A DNA stretch of 64,000 bases from Argopecten irradians. Taxonomy: Eukaryota; Mollusca; Bivalvia; Pectinida; Pectinidae. The stretch covers positions 49,466,284 through 49,530,283 of the forward strand of contig NC_091136.1 of assembly GCF_041381155.1 (NCBI RefSeq), given 5' to 3'. The notes beneath the pieces are model-generated. The model had not been told where the DNA came from. It saw only the letters and a list, made by a program, of their open reading frames with translations, and searched no databases. Positions 1-10,921 of the stretch are shown here, piece by piece. Every line of letters starts with the position of its first letter. The first letter of the stretch is position 1. A program made the translations under genes and the position numbers.

Positions 1-82
1 CGATAATGGCGCGATGATAAAGCTGGAAACCAAGTGGAATTTCATCATTTTTTCTACTAAGTATGGGAGAAAAAGGAATCAA

Positions 83-220
83 ACATGGGTCTGTGAAATG
101 GACAGGGATATCTCAACCCTCGTGAAAGATATTGGCCGTCAACCCTCGGCAAGCCTAGGGTTGACCGGCCAAAATCTTTCACGAGGGTGAGATATCCCTG
201 TCCATTTCACAGACCCATGT
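83..220. repeat. foldback (palindromic) element
   Basis: A near-perfect inverted repeat. The left arm starts ACATGGGTCTGTGAAATGG and the right arm is its reverse complement, ending CCATTTCACAGACCCATGT. The arms are about 60 bases and meet in a short loop that carries a smaller palindrome (GTCAACCCTC / GAGGGTTGAC type). There is no coding capacity. It is probably a MITE or foldback DNA element, and no clear target-site duplication is seen. Confidence 0.8.
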
Positions 221-734
221 AAGATTCTATTAATCTATTTATGTGCTTATTTATTTATTCATTTATCTATTTTATATGTTTCTTTAGTCAAAGTCAGGAA
301 GCACACAACCTCTAAAGTAGACATTTACATCTCGCACAGTCAGGTCTATTTCAAGTAACAATATGTGTCATAAATGGTAAAGAAATGACCATATATTCAT
401 AATTCATTAATTTATTATATTTTTTTCTATGTTTTTATTTCGTCAACGTTTAGAAGAAAATAACCTCCCTTTTAGGTACGTGCGATGCAATCAGGTTAAA
501 TTAAATTTATAACTGTCATAATTGGTAAATAAACGAACTTATTTTGATATGCTGATTTTTCTAGCTTTGTTTTACTCTCTCGTTTAGTTTTCGTATGTTT
601 TTATTTCATCAAATGACTATCTATGGTTTTAGTCCCTTTTTACCCCCAAACTTAGTGCTAAGAATTTTAGTTGTTGTATTTGACATATCAAAGAAACACA
701 ATTTAACAAAGGATGACAATTTATTGACTCGTTC

Positions 735-825
735 TCTATTCGAGCCTCGAACTCACGATCTACGGCACCCAATCGCCTATCCAAACATACGACTTATACC
801 ACCGCGCCACATCCACGTCCCCAAA
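735..825 (-). repeat. tRNA-derived SINE head (fragment)
   Basis: Read on the minus strand, this stretch has a Pol III A-box-like TGGCGCGGTGG (799-809) and a B-box-like GAGTTCGAGGC (about 744-754), spaced as in a tRNA. It has no acceptor stem pairing or CCA context for a working tRNA and no visible SINE body. I read it as the tRNA-related head of a SINE. The 81-codon open frame across it is an artefact. Confidence 0.55.
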
Positions 826-999
826 AAAACGTTTCTATGACGAAGCGATATTCAGTTCGATATGCTGATATGCTCACTTTGTACATTGTCAAATAGCACC
901 TTTGGATCAATAACAATTGTATTTGAAGTATTTAAAACGTTCCTTGATTCAATTGTAAAATATGCTTACTAATTATGTATTTGCCAAAATAAACATATG

Positions 1000-1193
1000 A
1001 AATACATGAAAACAGGAGAAAATATAAAATTCACAAAATTTCCACATTTTCATAATTTATGTAAGTTAGGAATGGTAACCATAGCAACTACAACTGCAAA
1101 TATATACAACACCATACCTATGTACATGTACTCGATACTTAAAATTCAAGTTTTGGGGTCAAAAAGGGCACAAATCGTGCATAGTTCTTTGCA
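1000..1193 (+). repeat. 3' part of an AAAGGACTAT-type inverted-repeat element
   Basis: Shares with the fuller copies at 39148-39718 and 15071-15317 a segment reading ATGGTAACCATAGCAACTAC, then a TTGGGGTCAAAAAGG block, and ends in CATAGTTCTTTG, a decayed form of the family end ATAGTCCTTT. Only the 3' part is recognisable. Confidence 0.5.
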
Positions 1194-2089
1194 TAGAAGC
1201 CAACATCCTGTCTAGGTAGTGACGTTCCAGGCAGTCAGGTGCATTGAAAATCATATGTATCAAAACAGGTAAAAACATTACGGCACATATCACTTTAATA
1301 ATGACATCGCATAGTATTGGACAAAATTCCTGGTCTGTTATAAGTGTAATATGTGGTTAAAATGCGATATACTTATTTGGGCGTAAATTATCAATATCAC
1401 CATTGCTTAAATGGTATATGTGTTAAGGTTGCTTTATTGATGGTTGTTTAACTGATTTAGATAATGAAATCGCATGCTAAGTATGCATGCTAATTCAAAA
1501 CATTTCCGTGGTTTTGGTGATTTTTTATCGTCAAAATTACGTATGTGATTAATTACAATAGAACTCATTTAGTTTTGAATCAGATTTATTAAAGTACTGT
1601 TCAAATCTAAATAAAAGTGAATCGTTAACCCAATACATTTGATTGTCCCTTCGTCGTATTATCAGGGACATCGATATAAACGGGTTCAGAGTACATGGTA
1701 TTTATTTCTACGATTTCCATCTTTAAAAGTATGTTTCTTAATTCGATTGCATTTTACTGTGTTTTGGTGCTTTTCATATTTCAAATATCAAAAATAAATC
1801 AAAGAAATTGTTTAAAATCATATTTTTTTTTAATTGAAGGTATTTTATTATACTAATCTTGAAGTTAGAATATCAATGTTACATAAAATAGGGATGTCAC
1901 TGGGACAAGGCTATTTGACTTGTATAACCAGGTTTCAGATTGATATACATATACCTCGCAAGAAATCTCATACAAACACTGTCTCGATCTAAATTAGACA
2001 AGGGGTAAGATGTACGATGGGTAAGAACTCTCTGTAAGTTACTATAAAAATGCATCACGTTGACTTTTATATTTATTTTGTATTTTAAG

Positions 2090-2349
2090 ACGATGCACTG
2101 GCCAAACACAATGGACACTACTTCACCACGTATGACAAAGATAACGACATCTACCCTGATGACAACTGTGCCCATGCGTATCACGGCGCCTGGTGGTACT
2201 ACCGCTGCTTGACATCTAACCTGAACGGTCGATATGAGATGAACTTAGCACCAGATGACGCCGGCGGCACGACTATGAGCTGGGTCTATTTTTATGATAT
2301 GCAATTATTGCAGAAGCCGTTAAAGAAACCACTAATGATGGTTCGCTGA
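2090..2349 (+). CDS. fibrinogen-related (FReD) protein, last exon
   Basis: Terminal coding exon of a plus-strand gene. It opens after a TTTTAAG acceptor in split-codon phase and runs to TGA at 2347-2349. It encodes the C-terminal third of a fibrinogen-like domain: the calcium-loop motif YDKDND, then the CAHAYHGAWWYYRC segment with two cysteines that normally pair, LNGRY, a Trp-containing stretch (MSWVYFYD) and a typical end LMMVR. Such domains are secreted, lectin-like modules; in molluscs, FREPs and ficolin-like proteins bind microbial glycans. No earlier exon (EFWLG or FYRGW type) was found in bases 1-2089, so the rest may lie upstream of the window or be lost. Confident on the domain, unsure whether the gene is expressed. 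Confidence 0.8.
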
Positions 2350-2399
2350 TAGTTCGTCCATAGCAGGAGAATGGTGAATTAAATACAGAAATTATTTTG

Positions 2400-3128
2400 T
2401 CTGTATATTATCTAGGTGGTATATTGTCTCGGTGGTATATTTATTGTCGTAATGGGTTATTGTGTACATGGTGTTTGTTTTGATGGTCTATTGTCATTTC
2501 GATCTAATTTCTTAATGGTTTATTGTCTTGGTGATCTATTGTCTTGATGTTTGTTTTATTTTAGTGATCAATTGTTTTGGTTATCTTTTGTCTTCTTGAT
2601 GGTCTTTTGGTGTGGTGGTCAATTGTCATTGTGGTCTATTATCTTAATAATGGTTTATTGTCTTGGTGGTATATTTTATCAATGATATGTTGTCATAATG
2701 ATCTCATGCCTTAATGGTTTATTGTCTTGTTGGTCTGTTGTCTTCATAGTATTTTGTCTTGGTGATCTATTATCTTGGCAGTCTAACATTTTGGTGATCT
2801 ATTGTCTTGGTAGTCTAACATTTTGGTGATCTATTGTCTTGGTAGTCTAACATTTTGGTGATCTATTGTCTTGGTAGTCTAACATTTTGGTGATCTATTG
2901 TCTTGGTAGTCTAACATTTTGGTGATCTATTGTCTTGGTAGTCTAACATTTTGGTGATCTATTGTCTTGGCAGTCTAACATTTTGGTGATCTATTGTCTT
3001 GGTAGTCTAACATTTTGGTGATCTATTGTCTTGGTAGTCTAACATTTTGGTGATCTATTATCTTGGTAGTCTAACATTTTGGTGATCTATTGTCTTGGTA
3101 GTCTAACGTTTTGGTGATCTATTGTCTT
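2400..3128. repeat. minisatellite, 32-bp unit with degenerate flank
   Basis: From about 2760 to 3128 a 32-base unit (CATTTTGGTGATCTATTGTC plus TTGGTAGTCTAA) repeats about 11 times with very few changes. The stretch 2400-2760 holds looser relatives such as TGGTCTATTGTCTTGG, so an old degenerate array seems to have re-expanded at its right end. It lies about 50 bases after the fibrinogen exon, perhaps in its 3' UTR. No gene here. Confidence 0.9.
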
Positions 3129-3639
3129 GAGAATTTTTTTTGTACATCTTACAATTATTCATCATTACAAACTTGAAGCGAGGAAAGACGCGTCTAGATA
3201 TATATGTTAAGATACGAATGGCGAAATATTTGTAGTATAGTGAGACGAGCAGGTAGGTACAGTTAAAACAAAAAAACATCAAGCAAAGTATCAATGGTAA
3301 GAATAGTAAAAGTGGAAATACCTTCATCACATTATTAACAATCGTTGCGGCTTCCAGAATAATTTCTACATAACGTTTAATACGGCGGTATTTCGGAAAT
3401 ATTGTATTACAGTCTTTGGACTTTATATATAAAGATTAAATACCAGAATAGAATATTTTGTATTCTGTTAATTTTTTGGTTTAGGTATATACGTAGAATA
3501 GGACCTGATATTTGAAAACAAGAACCGAGAGTCCCTTTTACAAACACAAATTGAAAAAAATACAAAGCGATTGATTGGCCACAGATATAATCTCGCCATA
3601 TACGTACGCCGAAAAAAAAACTTACGTCGTAAAAGATTA

Positions 3640-3870
3640 ACATGTCAATTAATTGTTACAAGCAACATTGTCCTCAAACCATCATCTCACAGCTACTGAA
3701 AATGCCAAAGACCTACATTTTTGCCCGGTTCACAAATAACAATTCTGAACACTTTGATGACCTTGTTTTACAGTTTTACAGGCTCCTCAGACGCGAGCAC
3801 TTTGTCAGTGACGATGACCCGGTTATATTTGATGATACGCTTCAGTTTAACCTTCATTTCTAGTCCTGAC
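3640..3870. other. unassigned spacer between two minisatellites
   Basis: The 3129-3898 spacer has no recognisable gene. A short plus-strand open frame (3642-3863) shows no familiar motif, signal peptide or splice context and is not called as a gene. Confidence 0.4.
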
Positions 3871-3898
3871 AAATGTACATAGGAAATGTACATAGGAA

Positions 3899-5190
3899 AC
3901 ACCCGAGTACCTGTTCTTAAAGCATAGATCAACTTAATATACCCCAACCAGACGAGTACCTGTTCTTAAAGCATAACTCAACATAGAATACCCCAACCGG
4001 CCGAGTACTTGTTCTTAAAGCATATATCAACATAGAATACCCCAACCAGACGAGTACCTGTTCTTAAAGCATAACTCAGCATAGAATACCCCAACCGGCC
4101 GAGTACCTGTTCTTAAAGCATATATCAACATAGAATACCCCAACCAGCCGAGTACCTGTTCTTAAAGCATATATCAGCATAGAATACCCCAACCAGCCGA
4201 GTACCTGTTCTTAAAGCATATACCAGCATAGAATACAACCAACCAGCCGATTACCTGTTCTTAAAGCATACATCAACATAGAATACCCCAACCAGCCGAG
4301 TACCTGTTCTTAAAGCAAACATCAACATAGAATACCCCAACCAGACGAGTACCTGTTCTTAAAGCATATATCAACATAGAATACCCCAACCAGACGAGTA
4401 CCTGTTCTTAAAGCATATATCAACATAGAATACCCCAACCGGCCGAGTACCTGTTCTTAAAGCATATATCAGCATAGAATACCCCAACCGGCCGAGTACC
4501 TGTTCTTAAAGCATATATCAGCATAGAATACCCCAACCGGCCGAGTACCTGTTCTTAAAGCATATATCAACATAGAATACCCCAACCAGCCGAGTACCTG
4601 TTCTTACAGCATATATATATATCAACATAGAATACTCCAACCGGCCGAGTATTTGTTCTTAAAGCATACATCAGCATAGAATACCCTAACCAGCCGAGTA
4701 CATGTTCTTAAAGCATATATCAGCATAGAATACCCCAGCCAGACGAGTACCTGTTCTTAAAGCATACATCAACCTAGAATACCCCTACCAGCCGAGTACC
4801 TGTTCTTAAAGCATATATCAACATAGAATACCCCAACCAGCCGAGTACCTGTTCTTACAGCATATATCAACATAGAATACTCCAACCGGCCGAGTACCTG
4901 TTCTTAAAGCATATATCAGCATAGAATACCCCAACCAGCCGAGTACATGTTCTTAAAGCATATATCAGCATAGAATACCCCAGCCAGCCGATTACCTGTT
5001 CTTAAAGCATACATCAACATAGAATACCCCAACCAGCCGAGTACCTGTTCTTAAAGCAAACATCAACCTAGAATACCCCAACCAGCCGAGTACCTGTTCT
5101 TAAAGCATACATCAACCTAGAACACCCCGTCCAGCCAAGAACCTGCTCTTAAAGCAAATATCAACATAGAATATCCCACTCAGGCGATTT
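3899..5190. repeat. minisatellite, 49-bp unit, about 26 copies
   Basis: Head-to-tail copies of a unit about 49 bases long that includes GAGTACCTGTTCTTAAAGCA and CATAGAATACCCCAACCAG. Copies differ by a few substitutions, such as CCGGCC against CCAGCC and ATATATCA against ACATCA. One has a small TATATATA expansion near 4610. Variants alternate in blocks, as expected from unequal exchange of several units at once. The last unit near 5150-5190 is degenerate. Confidence 0.95.
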
Positions 5191-6770
5191 TGGAAGATTT
5201 ATTCTTGTGGTTACCTAGGTTAAAATACTTTAATTTTTTAACCATTGGAAATTGATCATTTGCAAATAATGTGGATCATGACATGTGCGAAAAGAAATTT
5301 GACCATGCACTGAAGAACAATTTTTGTTTCTGAAGATCATTTGATTGATACTCTTTTTATTTAGATTGAAAACCTGTGTAATAGCGATCGACTATTATCG
5401 TTAATGTTGTTCAGTCGATTCAGTCTTTAAGACGGCACTCCGTCCTCAAATTACACGAAGTTCTTCTTTCGTCTACATTTGTATGAACTTGCATTACAAG
5501 TAATTAATTTGCTAAACGTTCTCATTCATTTTCACCAATATACGATCTGTATATAGCTGGGAAACCTTTTAATAACAATACCAGTGGTATGATTCTTTCT
5601 AATATTTTTTGAAAAAATACTATGATTGAACATGAACAAACAGTTTGCGATGCACGCTGTTTTATGTCTATTATTATGATATTGAAGATATACATGTAGC
5701 ACTCCGCCATTTTGAAGATCGGCAGATGTACCCTGTATGTGCCTATGGGTTTTCTCCTATTCTCCTAATAAGATAAATGCAGAAGGGTAACTTTGATATG
5801 TTACCATAGTTCAATAACTTTCAGACGGTGTAAGTAAGCTGTTGAAGGAGTTTCCGATCTCTATGTGCATTGTTGTTTATTTATTTATGATAATTAACAC
5901 AACTGTACCTTTAAAGACTTCTCAACGGATATTGTCGTATGGTAAAGTTGGCCGGGTACGTTTTTATCGTTCTATAATAAACATAGAGATAACTGAGAGA
6001 ATATAATATGCTAAGCATGTAATTTGGAATCAATCGATACTGTGATAAAACAATTAATTAATTTAAATATCTATTATAAATGATGAAACTTATTTGCGTG
6101 AATTTCTGTATGAAATTGAATTGTATGTGTTATCATTAGATAAACCTGTTCAATTTTTGACGCAGCTTCTGGTATCGTCTTTAAAATAAAGAAAATGTAT
6201 ACTTTATTAATTTATTAGAAATTAGAAAATTGTTATTGATTTTTTTCAAATTTACAACATTTGACCTTCTAAAGATACCCGCATAAAAGGGTATAGATAT
6301 CCCCTTGATATGAAAACGGGTTCTTGCTTATATTCGTCCTCCACAACCATTCTCTATTTGTTGTATTCTGAGTTGTATATGTGGCAATCTTTGTGTTATA
6401 TCTAATAACTATCAAATACTTAGAAAGGCAACTTAAGAAATTTAAGTAATTAATTTTTAATTTGTATTCCTTATGGTTTTTATAATATATTTATAGTTCT
6501 GAGAGATATATACCCTCCACTAAATTTCACGTCGAGATAAATTCAGTATAAACGCATAGCAGTTAATGTCTAAAAAAAAGTAAAAAACATTACAGAAAAT
6601 TATAAATGAGCACAACCTCGCGGGATTCAATTTATACATTCCTATACTCATAATATTGTGTGTGTTATGTACTCTATATGGCAGGTTAAGAGGTTAAGTT
6701 AATTAGAGTTTTCAATCGAATTCAAAATAGCCAGTAGGAAATAACAACTCTCAATGCATTGTATTATGTA
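5191..6770. other. intergenic, no feature seen
   Basis: AT-rich unique sequence between the 49-bp minisatellite and the 3' end of EPDR-1. I saw no exon with splice sites, no RNA gene and no clear repeat. Confidence 0.5.
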
Positions 6771-6791
6771 GTTGTTTTATTACACGATAAC

Positions 6792-9249
6792 CTATGATGG
6801 TGGGGCTTTACAGTTTGGTGGTGGCACGAATGCTTCGGGATCGGTGATACCAATGGTGATGTCGAAGTAACTAAAAATGTAAAATATTTACTCTGACAAT
6901 GTATCTCCAAAATAAAAAAATTCTTCTTAATATCACCTTCAAATTGACTTTAAAACATATAATTAATCCTTTGCAATGGATTTTTATTCGTGAAAACATT
7001 AATATAAAACATTGCTAAACACCATTAATTCTAAATATTTAAAACGAACGAATAAATGTTCGTTTTCTTCAGGAAATATTTACTTTTCCATTTTGCACTT
7101 GATTATTAAAACTATTATATGTTGAGTACTTACTTTGAATGTTCAAATCCATACTTCTGAGATACGTGATAATTGTTAACAGGAATGCATCCAGGAGAAG
7201 TGACTAGTCCGGTGTAATATTCTATTGGAAAGGATACGTCAATTAATTAGCAAAACAATTGGAATTTAATACCTATTATACATGAAAAGATCTCTACACA
7301 ACCCAAAAACTACACGTATAGTGATTGAATCACATTATCCTAAGTAAATGAAGTCGATAAAGCTCTTATTTATTACGTGATGAACACAACCTAAAATATA
7401 ATAATCAGTCTGATAACAATATGAAGCTACAAAGACTATCTCAAAGAAAACAAAGAATTAAATCTGCCTAGAGAATAGCCATTCTCAGAAAATTATGAAC
7501 AACAATGCAACGTAAGACTTTTAGATATGGTCTTCTGTATCAGTCGCAATATTTTGATAAGGCTATTTTCAGAAATGTAACAACATGAGTTTTCACGCTT
7601 CCATCTTTTCCTGGCTTTAGAAATACGAATAACCTATATATAAATGGAGATTGTATCATTGATAGTTTAGAAAAATTTACACGTTTTTATTTATTTAGTC
7701 CAGATGAGACATGTTATGCTATTGACATCCTTCTATCATTGGAACATTGTGTGTACTTACCGCTTGTCTCATTAGCTGAGAAAATCTCGACATCGATGTT
7801 CTCGCCTGGGAATCCTGCTGCCCCTAGTGACACGATACCTTCAAATCTGGCGTTGGGATGCACACCCCTGTAGTGGAAAGATCTATCAGGCTCTATATCT
7901 GTAACGTTACACTGCTGAGTCCTCCTGTTCAGACTGTACATCTTCCTCTATAGATAGTAAAAACGACACATTGTTAAAGGCCCACTACCTTTCCGATACC
8001 ACAAAATAAAGGACTTTTGTAAGACCAATGAACGCATTCAGACTGATTTTCTTTGCCCGACTATTCACTGAGCTAAACATGATCGTGGTACATTATGCCA
8101 ATGTGAATAAATGTGACTTATATAGGTCAAATGTCAACTTTTAGTGAATACTTGTTACACATGTAAGTAACCAGGAGAATGACGATTATTACGAAAACTT
8201 GGATCAAACATCAATACAAGGGTAGCTATGTTTTCTTTTCTGAATTTTGTGGCATGTTTCTTTGTCAATAATCCTCATGGAAACCGCAAAATTACAAAAC
8301 CATAATTATTCTTTAAAAATAATTCCAAAGAAATTTAGTTTCGGTGATTTTTATCAAAATTCTGTCGAACAGATAAAAACTTGCCACAGTTAAAATTTGT
8401 TTTATCAATAAATACCTCTTTAAACAACATGATGACGTCATAAAACTCGCGAGTGCTGTTAAGCTCGACCTCAGCCATAGTGTGGGTCCTCAGGTTGGTC
8501 TCGTCATAAAACAAACGCCTTCTCTCTTCATACTTTTGACTGTAATCAACCTGAAGTTAGGAACAAATATTGAAAAACGAAATGTTTCAGGCACATATAT
8601 GTCATACGGTGACATATGGCCTTGTGGACAAGTCTTCGGGTTTATATTTCCCTTAACATGAAATTATTTCTAATCTTCTTATACATATACGCTATGGTAT
8701 TTAATTTGTTATTAAGATGAGGTAGTGTTTATAACATTGTTTTCTTTATATATAACTCGGAGGGAATATATCGTCTAAATACGTCTTTGATTTTATTTTG
8801 TAACGAATACTTCTACATGAAGGTTATGGTAAGTGTTAGGTTTAATTCATCTAAATCATGTTTATAAGATGTACTTACCCTGATCTCTCGTCCTTCCCAT
8901 TGTTTTGGGGAAACTGCAGTATAATGTAAACAATTAGCATAGCGATTGTTAACGAAGACAGCTATTTAATAATTCAGCACGAGATGATATGTAAATTTAG
9001 CATTTTATATTTATACAAGTTTGTGCTCATTTTTTTGCAATTTACTAATATAATACAAAATGTAGCGAAGTTTATTTTTTTCAAAATAAACGACTGCGAT
9101 AAGCATTTGTCATTGATAGAAAGCAATCAGTGCTTGCAAACCTTCGCCAAGTTCTTTTAGTTATAAAAGGATGTGTACTCACGACAAGGGGTTGGTATTT
9201 GTCCGAGGACAGCGCCAATGGCGAGACAGAGAAGTATGGCGGCCTTCAT
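6792..9249 (-). CDS. ependymin-related protein EPDR-1 (6 coding exons)
   Basis: Complete secreted ependymin-related protein of 196 aa. Coding exons in transcript order: 9183-9249, 8879-8913, 8416-8550, 7761-7947, 7134-7221, 6792-6870 (67, 35, 135, 187, 88, 79 nt), all GT-AG with matching phases. Exon 1 holds the start and a signal peptide (MKAAILLCLAIGAVLG) followed by the first conserved Cys (TPC). Exon 2 holds QWEGRE, exon 3 YDETN and an NST glycosylation site, exon 4 QCNV and an NET site, exon 5 GCIP, and exon 6 YFDITIGITDP before the last Cys (PNCKAP). The four cysteines fit the two disulfides of the family. AATAAA lies just after the stop (plus-strand 6776-6781). Family members are secreted or lysosomal glycoproteins with a lipid-binding fold; the exact role of mollusc paralogs is unknown. 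Closest structural relative is EPDR-2. Confidence 0.93.
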
Positions 9250-9299
9250 GTCGATATGAGGAGTATTGACCGAAGTGGCATTTCTACGTTAGGTCTTCC

Positions 9300-9352
9300 T
9301 TATTATACGTATGCCCGACCATCTATTGGCCGGTACCTTCCCTTATCTTATC
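9300..9352 (-). promoter_or_regulatory. EPDR-1 promoter: TATA-like and paired GATA motif
   Basis: On the minus strand, GATAAGATAAG (9342-9352) lies about 95 bases before the ATG. A TATAATAA box (9300-9307) sits between it and the start. The same order is seen at EPDR-3 and EPDR-4. This is motif inspection only. Confidence 0.45.
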
Positions 9353-9654
9353 GCTGTAGAGGTATAAATATCGGGAGCCGCTATAACATTTCTCGGTCTC
9401 ACACCTTCATCGCATTGATGTCTGCTTTTAAATTTATATAATATTGTTGAAGTATATTTTCATATTACATCATGTTTGTATATTGGGATATAACTTTAAT
9501 GCAATTCAATTAACAAATAATGACTCACATTTCTTTACCCATGCTTCCAACTACATAATACTTTTTGCACCTATTGCGTCTCCATGACTCTCGATTAAAG
9601 AATAGAGCTACCTGATTTATGTACTAATTTTTTTCTTACCATTTTATAAATGAT

Positions 9655-9890
9655 TAAATTTTGCTTGTAGCAAGCATTTTTTATATTATAAGGCCATAAC
9701 GCAAAAATGACGTCGTCGTTTATAGTATGCCATTTTATTGATTAAAACGTCAGCGTGATAATGTCTAAATGAAAGTGATTATAGAAGTAAAAGATAAAAT
9801 AATAAGGATTATCTTGAATACATTTTTCTGTGCACTCTAATCATAAAGCGGTTGATTCAGAGGACACTTGGTGGTTTGTGTTATATCGAC
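9655..9890. repeat. degenerate copy of the 25060-25440 foldback element
   Basis: Begins TTTTGCTTGTAGCAAGC, as the EPDR-4 intron element does (TTTTGCTTGTAACGAGC). It then shares a CCATAACGCAAAAATGACGT-like block, GTGCACTCTAATCATAAA, and GTGTTATAT near the end. Its hairpin has lost perfect pairing, so this copy is older. Confidence 0.55.
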
Positions 9891-10287
9891 ATAATCTAAA
9901 AATATATTCACTTTGGTATTGTGTGTGATTTTCAAATACAGTAATTTTCTAAGGATAAACTCAAATACATGAACTGGTTTTGAGCTTCATGAGTTAGTCC
10001 AATTAGTGCGTATGTTATCAATTATGTCCACAACTTAAAACTAAATTTAAAAAAAAATATTCCTCAGGTATAATCGTTTAACATTTTGTTTCAAAAACTA
10101 ATTCGAAATACAATTTTAATTGTTGATATGTAGCAAAACATGGATACCTTGATAGAACATCAATTAATGAATGGATTTTGTAAAGTAACGTAAGTGCATT
10201 AAATTTCTTAGGAATGAAAACAACAGAAAGTTATTTTATTGAGATGATGTTTTTGTTTAATATCAGACAAAACAATAATTATGTTAT

Positions 10288-10430
10288 TTAAAGATGTTAC
10301 ACCGCTGACGAATGGCATTTTCCTCTTTTAAAACAGGAGCAGGCGAATTAGTATGTTTCTTCAGTAACAAAAGTTACCACCATTGAAAAGTTTGAGCTTC
10401 TTATTTTACTTCAAAATGGAGCATCTTTAA
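10288..10430 (+). mobile_element. TTAAAGATGC MITE, short internally deleted copy
   Basis: Bounded by TTAAAGATGTTACACCGCTG at the left and GGAGCATCTTTAA at the right, the inverted ends of the 361-bp copy at 22235-22595. It keeps the AAAACAGGAGCAGG and GTTTGAGCTTCTTATTTTAC blocks but lacks about 200 bases of the middle. The TTAA at both ends suggests a TTAA target. Confidence 0.7.
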
Positions 10431-10740
10431 TTGTCATCTAAAGTTACAACATAAGGTTCTATTATGTAAATAAAAAAAAATACTCCAAATTAATTTTTAA
10501 AATGATTATATAGCTGAACATAATTACTACATCACAAAACCTACATTGCTAATATTTACCAATCAAGGACCTTTTATTTCGTCACCATGCAACTAGGAAT
10601 TTATACAAAATGTTACTTTGATATTCGGCGTTTTTTTGTTTTTATTGTGTTTTTTCTTTTGTTGATGGTCTTTTCGGGGGTTTTTTCAAACAGTTTCCGT
10701 TTGAAATTGAATGAAGTAGTTTCAATATACATGGAAAGTA

Positions 10741-10845
10741 AACTATGAAAGCCTAGAAGGTACAATTTCTAGCAAATAAATTTAAAGCAATGTTAGTTTT
10801 TTTAACATTTTGAAATAAACCCTTCTAGGCTTTCGTAATATACTC
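10741..10845. repeat. short inverted repeat
   Basis: GAAAGCCTAGAAGG near 10752 is matched by CCTTCTAGGCTTTC near 10823, with partly matching flanks (AGTAAACTAT and ATATACTC). A small foldback relic just downstream of EPDR-2. Confidence 0.5.
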
Positions 10846-10921
10846 ATATAATATAAAACAATTGTCAACATGATTTTTTCAAGTTTTAATGAATAAATAA
10901 AATTACATAAGCCTATATTAT

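Noticed and set aside
799-825. Possible functional tRNA gene on the minus strand
   Set aside because: The A and B boxes are present, but I could not pair an acceptor stem or find a convincing anticodon arm, so it is called a SINE head.
2281-2363. Frameshift at the end of the fibrinogen exon (a second frame gives VKETT and VRP)
   Set aside because: The frame ending at TGA 2347-2349 already gives the family end (LKK...MMVR), so no frame change is needed.
3642-3863. 73-residue open frame, rich in acidic and aromatic residues
   Set aside because: No known motif, no paralog in the window and no flanking exon; treated as chance.
3899-5190. CRISPR-like array
   Set aside because: The units are contiguous with no unique spacers, and the host is an animal; it is a minisatellite.
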